Origin: Niastella sp. OAS944
Lineage (GTDB): Bacteria; Bacteroidota; Bacteroidia; Chitinophagales; Chitinophagaceae
NCBI GenBank assembly: GCA_024809215.1
Contig: JANUBW010000010.1
Span: 62,001 to 126,000, forward strand
DNA length: 64,000 nucleotides
Direction: 5' to 3'
Below the pieces are notes generated by a model that searched no databases, had not been told where the DNA came from, and saw nothing but the letters and a program-made list of their open reading frames with translations. Positions 8,884 through 17,617 of this stretch are shown one piece after another. Position 1 is the stretch's first letter; each line of letters starts with the position of its first letter. Both the position numbers and the translations under genes were made by a program.

Positions 8884-11800
8884 ATGAGGAAGATTTTTAC
8901 CCTGTTGCTACTTGTAGCAGGTTTTGCTGCAACAGCCCAGAAATATAATCATGAATGGATAAATTTTTCGCAAACTTATTTTAAGATCAAAATAGCAAGG
9001 GATGGCGTTTACCGTGTTCCCAGGTCGTTGCTCGATGCCATGGGTATTGGTGGCTGGCCGGTGCAAAACTTTGAGCTATGGCGCAATGGAGAGAAAGTGC
9101 CTTTCTATCCATCTGTTGCAGGCGGAGCGTTACCTGGTAACGGCTATCTTGAATTCTGGGGCGAACAAAACGATGGAAAGCCCGATAAGCCTCTGTACCG
9201 GGCTCCTGAGTACCAGCACTCTACAAGATATAGTTTACAAACCGATACGGCTGTATACTTTCTTAGTGTAAGCAATTCTACCTCCGCAGGTTTCAGATAT
9301 ACCGATGTAACAAATAACGCAGGCTCAAGCCCCTTGCCGGTTGAGCCTTATTTTATGTACACTGCCGGATACTATCCTCAGAACGGAACAAAGACCCCCA
9401 GCCCCGGGCTTGCATCAGTTGTTGGGGTGCCGGTATATTCTTCTTCTTATGATCAGGGCGAGGTGTTTGCCAGTCCCGAAATTGGAGGAGGAGGAGTTTA
9501 TCCTGCTCAATTATCAGGTTTAAATGTTTATAGCGGCGGACCGCAAAGTTCACTGAAATTTGGGGCAGTTGGGGTGGCACTCAATACCAGGAATATTAAA
9601 GTACGAATGAATGGTGTTGAGGTGAAAGATACTGTGATGAATTATTATAACGATCTTGTATCTAATGTGCCGGTTGATAATAGTACCATCAGTTCAGGGA
9701 CTGTTAATTTTGAATTTCAGAATACTTCCGCTATCTCTCTTGACCGCATGGTGGTTTCATTTTTAGAATTAACCTACCCGCGTAACTGGAATTTTAATGG
9801 TCAGTCGAACTTTAAATTTACATTGCCTGCCAAAAGCAGCGGCTATCTGCTACACATAACAAACTTTAATTACGGTAGTAATAATATAGCGCCGGTGTTG
9901 TACGATACCAAAAGTGGCGAGCGTTTCAGTGGAGATATTTCAACCGCAGGTACAGTGAAGTTTGCATTGCCAGGTACGGCGGCCAGTCGTGATCTGGTAT
10001 TGGTAAGTGAAGATCCTGCTAATATTAATACGGTTACTGCTTTTACGGCCCGTAATTTTATTAATTATAAACAAACTGCTACTCAGGGCAATTACCTCAT
10101 TATCACCAACCCTATTCTGTATACCGGTACATCGGGGAACAATCCTGTTGATGAATACAGGATTTACCGCGCATCAGCCGCCGGTGGCGGTTACACACCT
10201 ATAGTGGTCGATATCGATTTACTGGTAGATCAATTTGCTTTTGGAATAAAAAAACATCCTTTATCTATACATAATTTTTTGCGGTTTGCACGGGATTCAT
10301 TCAGTGTAAGCATAAAATCGGCATTTCTTATAGGGCGCGGAATGAATTATTCTGATTACCAGCGTTACGACAGGGGCCAAAATAATTTGGCCGACCGGCT
10401 GAACCTGGTGCCTACCTGGGGCTGGCCTGGTTCAGATAACCTGTTAAGTGCACAGGATATCACATTCCCTGTAGCAACAACACCTATTGGCCGTTTATCG
10501 GCTGTTAGTGGAAAAGAGCTCGAAGATTATCTGGAGAAAGTAAAAGAGTATGAACTGGTGCAAAAAACGGCTCCCAATACAATTGCAGCCAGAGCATGGA
10601 TGAAACAGGGTATTCATGTTACCGGTTCAAGCGACGTTTACCTGGGTACGGTTCTTTGTAACTATATGGACGTATATCAGCGGCTTATTGAAGACACCCT
10701 TATTGGTGCTAAGGTGAATACGTTCTGTAAAACCTCAACCAACCCGGTTGAACAGGTGGCTCCCGATAAAATAGCCCGATTGTTTAATGAAGGCATTTCG
10801 TTCCTTAACTATTTCGGCCACTCTTCAGCAACCACGCTGGAGTTTAATATAGATGAACCGCAGAATTATAATAATCAGGGAAAATATCCGGTATTCTTTG
10901 TGAACGGTTGTAAGGCCGGTGACTTCTTCACTTATTATTCGCTACGGTTAAGTGCAATTGAAACCCTTTCTGAAAAATATACCCTCGCTAAACAACGCGG
11001 GTCCATTGCATTTATAGCCAGTACCCACTATGGTGTTGTAAATTACCTGAACCTGTACCTCACCGAGCTGTATGGGGTTATTAACAAACAGGATTATAAT
11101 AAACCATTGGGTGAAACAATGAGGGATGCATTAGGTAATATGTTGCGGTCTACTGGCTCATATGATTTTTATTCACGTATGCATGCCGAGGAAATAGAAT
11201 TACATGGCGACCCGGCTGTAAAAATGAATACCCAGGCGCAGGCTGATTATGTAATTGAAGAACCGCTTATTAAGATCTCTCCACTGTTCATTTCGCTGGC
11301 AGAAAAAAGTTTTAAGCTGAAAATAAAAACAATGAACCTGGGTAAAGCAGTTGGTGATTCTGTTACGTTAGAAATAAAACAACAGTATCCTAATGGCAGT
11401 ACCGGAGTTGTATATCGTCAGAAATTACCAAAACTTCGTTATGCCGACTCTATAGAACTGGAGGTGCCTATTATTGCTACGCGCGATAAAGGGCAAAACA
11501 AGATCATTGCAACCATCGATGCCGATAATGTGGTGAGTGAAATAACTGAAAGTAATAATACAGCTACTAAGGACTTTTATATTTTTGAAGAAGAAGCACG
11601 GCCAGCTTACCCATATAATTATGCTATTATTAATAAGCAACCCCAAACATTATATGCTTCTACCGCTAATCCGCTAAGTACATTACGTAACTATGTAATG
11701 GAAATTGATACTTCGGGTAAATTCGATTCGCCCCTGAAGGTGACAAAATCTGCTTCCTCTACCGGTGGTATTGTTGAGTTTAATTCAAACCTTACTTATA

Positions 11801-14007
11801 TTGATAGCACTGTATATTATTGGCGTGTAGCACCTGTACAACAGAATGGTGCACAATTGCAATGGGCCACCAGCTCGTTTATGTACAAACCTAATACCGA
11901 TGGTTATAACCAGTCGCAATACTGGCAGCATATTGGTTCAAAAAATGACCGGCTTATTTTGGATTCTGCCTCGCAAACCTGGATGTACGGAACAAACAGC
12001 AGCACCATTCAGGTAATAAACTGCATTTTTGGAACATCGGCGAGCTGTAGCCAGGAAAATCATTTGCAGGTTGCGGTAAACAGTTATGATAGAATTCAGA
12101 GTGCCTGCCTGGGCAGGTCGCTGGTGTTTAATGTATTTGATAGTGTTTCACTGCAACCGTGGTTAAATGTTGATGCCAACAATAATGCTTTGTTTTTGTA
12201 TGGTAGCGCCAATTCGGTGTGTGTATCACAAGTAGGCGCCGACAATACCTTAAGGCGCCATAATTTTGAATATTCTTATATGACTGCGGCAGACCGGAAA
12301 AAGGCTATGGACTTTATGGATCTTATTCCAGACGGTGACTATGTAGTGGTTCGTAGTTTTGATCAAAATAACCCGAATTCATATTCTGCAACCTGGGCGG
12401 CGGATACCTCATTGTACTTAACCAGCGGTCATAATATTTCGTTATACCATAAATTACTGGGAGCTGGTTTTGTAGGCATTGATTCCATTTACAAACCGCG
12501 GGCATGGTTCCTGATCTATCAAAAGGGTTCAGGCTCAACCTTTGCTCCTGTTTGGGGTTATGGCGACAGCGTGAATTCGGTAACAAGGGGCCTTGCTTAT
12601 ATTACCTCGAAAGATACCCTGGGTTACATGAGATCGCCGAACTTTGGCCCCGCTAAAAAATGGAAAACGCTGGAATGGAAGGGAACTTCCATGGAAAACC
12701 CCTCTTATGATAAGGTTTCACTGGATGTTATAGGTATAAACAAAAATGGCGTTGAGACGATACTGAATACTATTGATAAAAGTGTTACCAGTTTCGATCT
12801 GTCGGGCGTTGATGAAAAGCTGTATCCGTTTATAGCGCTTAAAATGAGGAACGAGGACAGGGTTGGACTTACCCCTTATCAGTTAAAATACTGGCGTATT
12901 TATTACGACCCCATACCTGAAGGCTCATTGGCGGCAAACATGTATGTGGTTTCAAAAGATACGATGCAATTGGGTGAACAAATGAAATTTGGAATTGCAT
13001 TCAAGAATATAAGCTATAATGACTTCCCAGATAGTATGCTTGTTAAGGCGTATGTAATTGACCGTAATAACGTAACACATGATGTGTTTACTAAAAAGTA
13101 TAAGCCAATAATTGTAGGCGACACTATAAAAATTGATATGGAGTTAAGTACATCCAGTTACCCCGGTAACAATACATTGTATTTAACTGTAAATCCAGAT
13201 TATGAACAGCCAGAGCATTATTTGTCGAACAACTTTGTGTACAAGGATTTTTATGTTCGTCCGGATAACGAAAGGCCATTACTGGATGTTACGTTTGATG
13301 GGGTGCACATTTTGAACAATGATATTGTATCGGCCAAGCCGCATATTCAGATAAAAATTAAAGATGAATCGAAGTATGCATTGCTAAGCGATACCACTAT
13401 AAGCACGGTACAGGTGCGTTATCCCGATGGAACCCTGCGCACGTATCATTTTGATGGTGATACCCTGCGGTTCATTCCGGCCACCAGTAACTCAGATAAT
13501 ACGGCTACCATAGAATTTACGCCACAGTTCACCAATCAGATAGATCCTAATGGCGATGATTATGAACTGATAGTAGTTGGTAAAGATGCAAGCGGTAACA
13601 AAGCAAGTGATATTGCTTACCGTATAGGGTTCAAAGTGATCTCCAAGCCCATGATCTCGAACCTGTTGAACTATCCAAACCCATTCAGTACCTCAACCGC
13701 CTTTGTGTTTACGGTAACTGGTAGCGATCTTCCGCAAAATATCCGCATCCAGATCTTAACGGTAACCGGTAAAATTGTAAGGGAGATAACCATGAATGAA
13801 CTGGGCCCATTACATATTGGTAGGAATATTACCGAGTTTAAATGGGATGGTACCGATCAGTACGGACAAAAATTAGGTAACGGAGTTTACCTGTACCGGG
13901 TGGTTACATCGCTGAATGGTAAGCCAATGGATAAATACAAGGCAACCAACGACGATACCGACAAATATTTCAACAACGGGTATGGTAAAATGTACCTTAT
14001 GCGATAA
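8884..14007 (+). CDS. Type IX secretion system sortase PorU2-like (peptidase C25)
   Basis: A 1707-residue cell-surface protein. Signal peptide about 1-19; N-terminal beta-rich region; gingipain-like C25 caspase fold about 400-790 with catalytic His646 (YFGHSS) and Cys676 (VNGCKAG); a CARDB-like module near 800-900; several beta-sandwich regions; and a FlgD-like C-terminal domain (about 1595-1707, LNYPNPFS, WDGTDQYGQKLGNGVYLYR). PorU sortases remove the C-terminal signal of T9SS cargo and attach the cargo to the surface. The length and FlgD-type end match the long PorU2 form rather than the roughly 1100-1200-residue PorU. It follows a porV-like gene and ends at a strong terminator, so the two probably form an operon. 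Confidence 0.85.
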   Translation: MRKIFTLLLLVAGFAATAQKYNHEWINFSQTYFKIKIARDGVYRVPRSLLDAMGIGGWPVQNFELWRNGEKVPFYPSVAGGALPGNGYLEFWGEQNDGKPDKPLYRAPEYQHSTRYSLQTDTAVYFLSVSNSTSAGFRYTDVTNNAGSSPLPVEPYFMYTAGYYPQNGTKTPSPGLASVVGVPVYSSSYDQGEVFASPEIGGGGVYPAQLSGLNVYSGGPQSSLKFGAVGVALNTRNIKVRMNGVEVKDTVMNYYNDLVSNVPVDNSTISSGTVNFEFQNTSAISLDRMVVSFLELTYPRNWNFNGQSNFKFTLPAKSSGYLLHITNFNYGSNNIAPVLYDTKSGERFSGDISTAGTVKFALPGTAASRDLVLVSEDPANINTVTAFTARNFINYKQTATQGNYLIITNPILYTGTSGNNPVDEYRIYRASAAGGGYTPIVVDIDLLVDQFAFGIKKHPLSIHNFLRFARDSFSVSIKSAFLIGRGMNYSDYQRYDRGQNNLADRLNLVPTWGWPGSDNLLSAQDITFPVATTPIGRLSAVSGKELEDYLEKVKEYELVQKTAPNTIAARAWMKQGIHVTGSSDVYLGTVLCNYMDVYQRLIEDTLIGAKVNTFCKTSTNPVEQVAPDKIARLFNEGISFLNYFGHSSATTLEFNIDEPQNYNNQGKYPVFFVNGCKAGDFFTYYSLRLSAIETLSEKYTLAKQRGSIAFIASTHYGVVNYLNLYLTELYGVINKQDYNKPLGETMRDALGNMLRSTGSYDFYSRMHAEEIELHGDPAVKMNTQAQADYVIEEPLIKISPLFISLAEKSFKLKIKTMNLGKAVGDSVTLEIKQQYPNGSTGVVYRQKLPKLRYADSIELEVPIIATRDKGQNKIIATIDADNVVSEITESNNTATKDFYIFEEEARPAYPYNYAIINKQPQTLYASTANPLSTLRNYVMEIDTSGKFDSPLKVTKSASSTGGIVEFNSNLTYIDSTVYYWRVAPVQQNGAQLQWATSSFMYKPNTDGYNQSQYWQHIGSKNDRLILDSASQTWMYGTNSSTIQVINCIFGTSASCSQENHLQVAVNSYDRIQSACLGRSLVFNVFDSVSLQPWLNVDANNNALFLYGSANSVCVSQVGADNTLRRHNFEYSYMTAADRKKAMDFMDLIPDGDYVVVRSFDQNNPNSYSATWAADTSLYLTSGHNISLYHKLLGAGFVGIDSIYKPRAWFLIYQKGSGSTFAPVWGYGDSVNSVTRGLAYITSKDTLGYMRSPNFGPAKKWKTLEWKGTSMENPSYDKVSLDVIGINKNGVETILNTIDKSVTSFDLSGVDEKLYPFIALKMRNEDRVGLTPYQLKYWRIYYDPIPEGSLAANMYVVSKDTMQLGEQMKFGIAFKNISYNDFPDSMLVKAYVIDRNNVTHDVFTKKYKPIIVGDTIKIDMELSTSSYPGNNTLYLTVNPDYEQPEHYLSNNFVYKDFYVRPDNERPLLDVTFDGVHILNNDIVSAKPHIQIKIKDESKYALLSDTTISTVQVRYPDGTLRTYHFDGDTLRFIPATSNSDNTATIEFTPQFTNQIDPNGDDYELIVVGKDASGNKASDIAYRIGFKVISKPMISNLLNYPNPFSTSTAFVFTVTGSDLPQNIRIQILTVTGKIVREITMNELGPLHIGRNITEFKWDGTDQYGQKLGNGVYLYRVVTSLNGKPMDKYKATNDDTDKYFNNGYGKMYLMR

Positions 14008-14029
14008 TATTCTGAAAGCGAAACAATTA

Positions 14030-14063
14030 AAATATCAACCCGCGCGGGTTGATATTTTTTTTT
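14030..14063 (+). terminator. Rho-independent terminator after porU2-like gene
   Basis: A perfect 28-base palindrome (14030-14057, core AACCCGCGCGGGTT) runs straight into an uninterrupted T tract. It separates the sortase operon from the carbamoyltransferase cluster. Confidence 0.9.
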
Positions 14064-14086
14064 AGCCACATGCCGTACACCTTTTA

Positions 14087-14094
14087 TATATTTG
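14087..14094 (+). promoter_or_regulatory. -7 promoter box of the carbamoyltransferase cluster
   Basis: TATATTTG matches TAnnTTTG exactly and ends six bases before ATG 14101. The transcript would start at or within a few bases of the ATG. No clear TTG lies at -33; only the T tract of the preceding terminator is there. Confidence 0.5.
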
Positions 14095-14100
14095 ACTCAG

Positions 14101-15966
14101 ATGACTATACTTGGTATTTCAGCATTTTATCACGATTCGGCGGCTGTGATTTTGCAGCATGGTGAGGTAATGGCGGCAGCCCAGGAAGAAAGATTTAGCC
14201 GCAAAAAGCATGATGAGGCATTCCCCGTTAATGCCATAAAGTGGTGTTTACAATATACCGGTAAATCGCTGAACGAGATAGATGCCGTGGTTTTTTATGA
14301 AAAGCCATTTCTAAAATTCGAACGGTTGCTGGAAACCTATTACTCAAGCGCTCCCAAAGGGTTGCGGTCTTTCCTTACATCGATGCCGGTTTGGATCAAA
14401 GAGAAAATGTTTCTGAAGAAAATAATCCGCGATGAGTTAAGCGAAATTGACAAAGCAGGCAGCCGCAAAGTAAAGCTATTGTTTCCTGAACATCACCTTT
14501 CACATGCTGCCAGCGCTTTTTATGTTTCTCCATTTGAAAAAGCGGCTATTTTAACCATCGACGGGGTGGGGGAGTGGGCCACCACTACTATATGTTTGGG
14601 TGAAGGAAATAAAATTACTGTTTTAAAAGAGTTGCAGTTTCCCCACTCATTGGGGCTTTTATATTCTGCCTTTACCTATTTCTGTGGGTTTAAGGTGAAT
14701 TCGGGTGAGTATAAATTAATGGGATTGGCGCCTTATGGCAATCCGCATTCGGATGAGGTTCGCCAATATGTAAAGCTTATTAAGGCGCATTTGGTGAACA
14801 TAAAAGATGATGGGTCTATATTCCTTGATCAGTCATATTATAATTACGCCACCGGATTACGGATGGCGAATGATAAAAAATGGGAACAGCTGTTTGGTTT
14901 TCCCAGGCGGCAACCCGAATCATTTCCTGAACAACAATATTGCGACCTGGCCCTGGCCATTCAGCTGGTGACCGAGGAAATTGTTTTAAAGCTCGCCGGC
15001 GAAGCAAAACGGGTTACCGGCGCCAATCACTTATGTTTGGCCGGTGGGGTGGCATTAAACTGTGTGGCCAACGGGAAATTAGATAGCGCCGGAATTTTTA
15101 AACAAATATTCGTTCAGCCCGCTGCGGGTGATGCCGGAGGTGCATTAGGCGCAGCCTGTGCCGGCCACTATATTTATTTTGGGAGCGAAAGGAAGGTGAG
15201 CACTACTCAAATGGATGGTTTGAAAGGTGCTTATTTAGGACCTGAATATGCTGATACAGATATAGCCGTTGTGGCCAGAAAATACAATGCGCCCTATGAA
15301 TATTTTAATAGTGAGGACGAGCTGTTGAATAAGGTGGCGTTGCTGGTAGCAGATGGGCAGGTGATAGGCTGGCACCAGGGCCGTATGGAGTTTGGGCCAA
15401 GAGCATTGGGTGCCAGAAGCATTATTGCCGACGCCCGCAACCCCGATATGCAAAAGAAATTGAATGAAAAGATCAAGATGCGGGAAGGGTTTAGGCCTTT
15501 TGCTCCTGTAGTATTGGCAGAAGACGTGGCTGAGTATTTTGCTTACAATGGTGTTTCGCCCTATATGTCGTTGGTAAAACAAGTAAAGTTTGACTTACAG
15601 GTTCCATTACCTGCAGATTTTGTAAAGAAAGACCTGTTGGGTAAACTGTATTTTCAAAGAAGCAACATACCGGCAGTTACCCATATTGATTATACGGCAA
15701 GGCTACAAACAGTACACCATGAAACAAACCCCCGGTTTTGGAAATTATTGAACACATTTAAAGGTATAACAGGTTGTTCGGTAATGATAAATACCAGTTT
15801 TAATGTAAGGGGGGAACCTATTGTAAACACACCGGAAGAAGCATACAATTGTTTTATGCGTACCGATATGGATTTCCTGGTGGCCGGTAATTATCTTTTC
15901 GATAAAAAAAGGCAAACGCCTATGCCCGGAAAAGATAAATGGCAATTGAGTGAAGCCCTGGATTAA
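14101..15966 (+). CDS. Carbamoyltransferase, NodU/CmcH/SxtI-like
   Basis: A 621-residue two-domain O-carbamoyltransferase. The N-terminal Kae1/ASKHA-like part (about 1-350, GISAFYHDSAA, HHLSHAASAF, GGVALNCVANG) forms carbamoyl-adenylate from carbamoyl phosphate and ATP. The C-terminal part (about 370-600, MEFGPRALGARSI, NTSFNVRGEP) is the NodU/CmcH transfer domain. Such enzymes carbamoylate sugars, antibiotics or toxins; the acceptor here is unknown. It heads a tight co-directional cluster with SGNH, DUF5989, SxtJ-like and polytopic membrane genes, so the acceptor is probably a surface or exported glycan or lipid (inference). An in-frame TTG at 14092 lies inside the -7 promoter box, so ATG 14101 is the better start. 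Confidence 0.9.
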   Translation: MTILGISAFYHDSAAVILQHGEVMAAAQEERFSRKKHDEAFPVNAIKWCLQYTGKSLNEIDAVVFYEKPFLKFERLLETYYSSAPKGLRSFLTSMPVWIKEKMFLKKIIRDELSEIDKAGSRKVKLLFPEHHLSHAASAFYVSPFEKAAILTIDGVGEWATTTICLGEGNKITVLKELQFPHSLGLLYSAFTYFCGFKVNSGEYKLMGLAPYGNPHSDEVRQYVKLIKAHLVNIKDDGSIFLDQSYYNYATGLRMANDKKWEQLFGFPRRQPESFPEQQYCDLALAIQLVTEEIVLKLAGEAKRVTGANHLCLAGGVALNCVANGKLDSAGIFKQIFVQPAAGDAGGALGAACAGHYIYFGSERKVSTTQMDGLKGAYLGPEYADTDIAVVARKYNAPYEYFNSEDELLNKVALLVADGQVIGWHQGRMEFGPRALGARSIIADARNPDMQKKLNEKIKMREGFRPFAPVVLAEDVAEYFAYNGVSPYMSLVKQVKFDLQVPLPADFVKKDLLGKLYFQRSNIPAVTHIDYTARLQTVHHETNPRFWKLLNTFKGITGCSVMINTSFNVRGEPIVNTPEEAYNCFMRTDMDFLVAGNYLFDKKRQTPMPGKDKWQLSEALD

Positions 15967-15986
15967 TACTAATTTAAAAAAGCAAG

Positions 15987-17099
15987 ATGCTTTTACGTAA
16001 AAACAAGATCAAGAGAGCCCTCTTATATACGCTGTACCTGGTAATAATAGTAATATTATTTCTGGAGATCTTTTTACGTTTTTATTATCCCTTTCCCCGA
16101 AGCCTCACAGGCGCTAACTGGGAAATGGCTGTAAACAGAACTTTCACTTTACATAATGATTTAAACAAGCGGTTAGATGCGGTTATTGTAAACCACAGAA
16201 ATAGTATTGGTTTCCGGGGCGAAGAGCCGCCGGTTGATATAGAAAATAAGCTTTCTATTTTAACAATAGGGGGAAGTACAACCGCCAGTTCTTTTATTTC
16301 GGATGGCAAAACCTGGACCGATCTGTTAGGCGAAAAGCTCAAAAAGCAATGCCCCAAAGTATGGATAAACAATGCAGGTATTGACGGGCATTCATCTTAT
16401 GGGCATTTGAATTTTCTGTACTATTATGTGGCCAGGTTGAAGTTTAAACCGAAAGTAGCTTTATTCCTCGTTGGGGTAAATGATATTGATCGTGATGATT
16501 TGACGGTTGTAGATTCCTCGAAATATACAAGCAGTGCTTTTTCTACAGCCTGGTTTAGAAGGCATAGTAAAACGGTTAGTTTTTTATATGATGTAAAGTG
16601 GATCATACACCCGGTTCACGTTTATAATGATAAGCAAAACTGGGATTTTAAGGATTTTAAATCAATACACCTTGAAAAAGCATATATTGATTCGGCCTTA
16701 AAAAAACAGGACGTTATTTTGCAAAGGTTCAGGGAGCGTTTAACCAAGATCATAGCGCTATGCAGGCAATATAAAATACAACCTGTATTTATAACTCAGC
16801 CCCTTGTTACGGGTGATGGAACGGTAAATGGTGGAAATCCCAACATTGATCTTCATGTTTGGAATGATACGGAGAATGGCCTGTTGTTTTGGAAGAAGCT
16901 GCAATTGTATAATAATGTAACTATGCAGGTTGCTGATGCCAATAAAGTATTTTGCATCGATCTTGCTACACAAATGCCAAAGGATACGCTTTATTTTTAT
17001 GACATAATGCATTATACTAATGAGGGATCTGCAAAAGTGGCCGATGTTATCTATAATGCCTTAACACCTCACCTTACAAAGGATGGGGTTAACTTTTAA
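15987..17099 (+). CDS. Membrane-anchored SGNH/GDSL-type hydrolase or acyltransferase
   Basis: A 370-residue protein with one N-terminal membrane helix (about 11-30) and an extracytoplasmic SGNH domain. Block I is GGST with Ser97; an Asn/Gly segment (NNAGIDGHSS) and VGVNDI follow as in SGNH enzymes; D339 and H342 (DIMH) complete the catalytic triad near the C-terminus. Family members are esterases, or remove or add acyl groups on glycans. It starts 20 bases after the carbamoyltransferase stop and precedes the DUF5989 gene by 8 bases, so it is probably part of the same surface-modification operon. Its substrate cannot be deduced. Confidence 0.82.
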   Translation: MLLRKNKIKRALLYTLYLVIIVILFLEIFLRFYYPFPRSLTGANWEMAVNRTFTLHNDLNKRLDAVIVNHRNSIGFRGEEPPVDIENKLSILTIGGSTTASSFISDGKTWTDLLGEKLKKQCPKVWINNAGIDGHSSYGHLNFLYYYVARLKFKPKVALFLVGVNDIDRDDLTVVDSSKYTSSAFSTAWFRRHSKTVSFLYDVKWIIHPVHVYNDKQNWDFKDFKSIHLEKAYIDSALKKQDVILQRFRERLTKIIALCRQYKIQPVFITQPLVTGDGTVNGGNPNIDLHVWNDTENGLLFWKKLQLYNNVTMQVADANKVFCIDLATQMPKDTLYFYDIMHYTNEGSAKVADVIYNALTPHLTKDGVNF

Positions 17100-17107
17100 T
17101 ATATTGT

Positions 17108-17254
17108 ATGGATTTCCTGAAAGACCTGTGGAATTATTTAAAGGAGCGAAAGAAATGGTGGCTTGCTCCCCTGATCATAATCTTTATACTAATTGGGGTG
17201 CTGTTGATACTGGGTGGAACTTCCCTGGCGCCATTTATTTATACCTTATTTTAA
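17108..17254 (+). CDS. Small membrane protein, DUF5989 (SxtK-like)
   Basis: A 48-residue protein: an amphipathic, basic N-terminus (MDFLKDLWNYLKERKKWW) followed by one hydrophobic helix (about 19-36) and APFIYTLF at the C-terminus. This matches the DUF5989 pattern I know from small proteins encoded beside NodU-type carbamoyltransferases, including sxtK next to sxtI and sxtJ in the saxitoxin cluster. The gene fits precisely between the SGNH gene (8 bases) and the SxtJ-like gene (4 bases). Its role is unknown; a structural helper for a membrane-bound modification complex is an inference. Confidence 0.8.
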   Translation: MDFLKDLWNYLKERKKWWLAPLIIIFILIGVLLILGGTSLAPFIYTLF

Positions 17255-17258
17255 CTAT

Positions 17259-17615
17259 ATGACAAGAAGTAAGGTGCTTGAAACTTTGCTGGCATTTATG
17301 ATAATGCTGGGCATGCTTTTCTGGTATACTAAAAATGCCTGGTGTTTATTGGCAGCCCTCGTAATAGGATTAACAGGCTTATTGTTTAAAAAGCTTGCAG
17401 AACATATTTGCCTGTTATGGTCGAAGCTCACCCATATAATGGGATCGGTAGTGAATAAGGTAGTGCTTACCATTGTATTTATATTTATTTTGATACCGCT
17501 GTCGTTTCTATCTAAAGCCTTTAAGAAAAAGGTAATCAATGACCAGTTGAGAAACAGTTATTTTAAAACCAGGAATACTACCTATACCAAGGAGAATCTT
17601 GAAAACATCTGGTAA
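17259..17615 (+). CDS. SxtJ-like membrane protein
   Basis: A 118-residue membrane protein with about three hydrophobic helices (roughly 10-27, 30-45, 66-84) and a basic C-terminal tail. Position and topology match SxtJ proteins that accompany SxtI-type carbamoyltransferases and DUF5989. I chose ATG 17259 (MTRSKVLE), four bases after the DUF5989 stop, because the upstream start at 17214 would overlap DUF5989 in another frame and adds a non-hydrophobic extension. Biochemical function is not established for this family. Confidence 0.72.
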   Translation: MTRSKVLETLLAFMIMLGMLFWYTKNAWCLLAALVIGLTGLLFKKLAEHICLLWSKLTHIMGSVVNKVVLTIVFIFILIPLSFLSKAFKKKVINDQLRNSYFKTRNTTYTKENLENIW

Positions 17616-17617
17616 AA

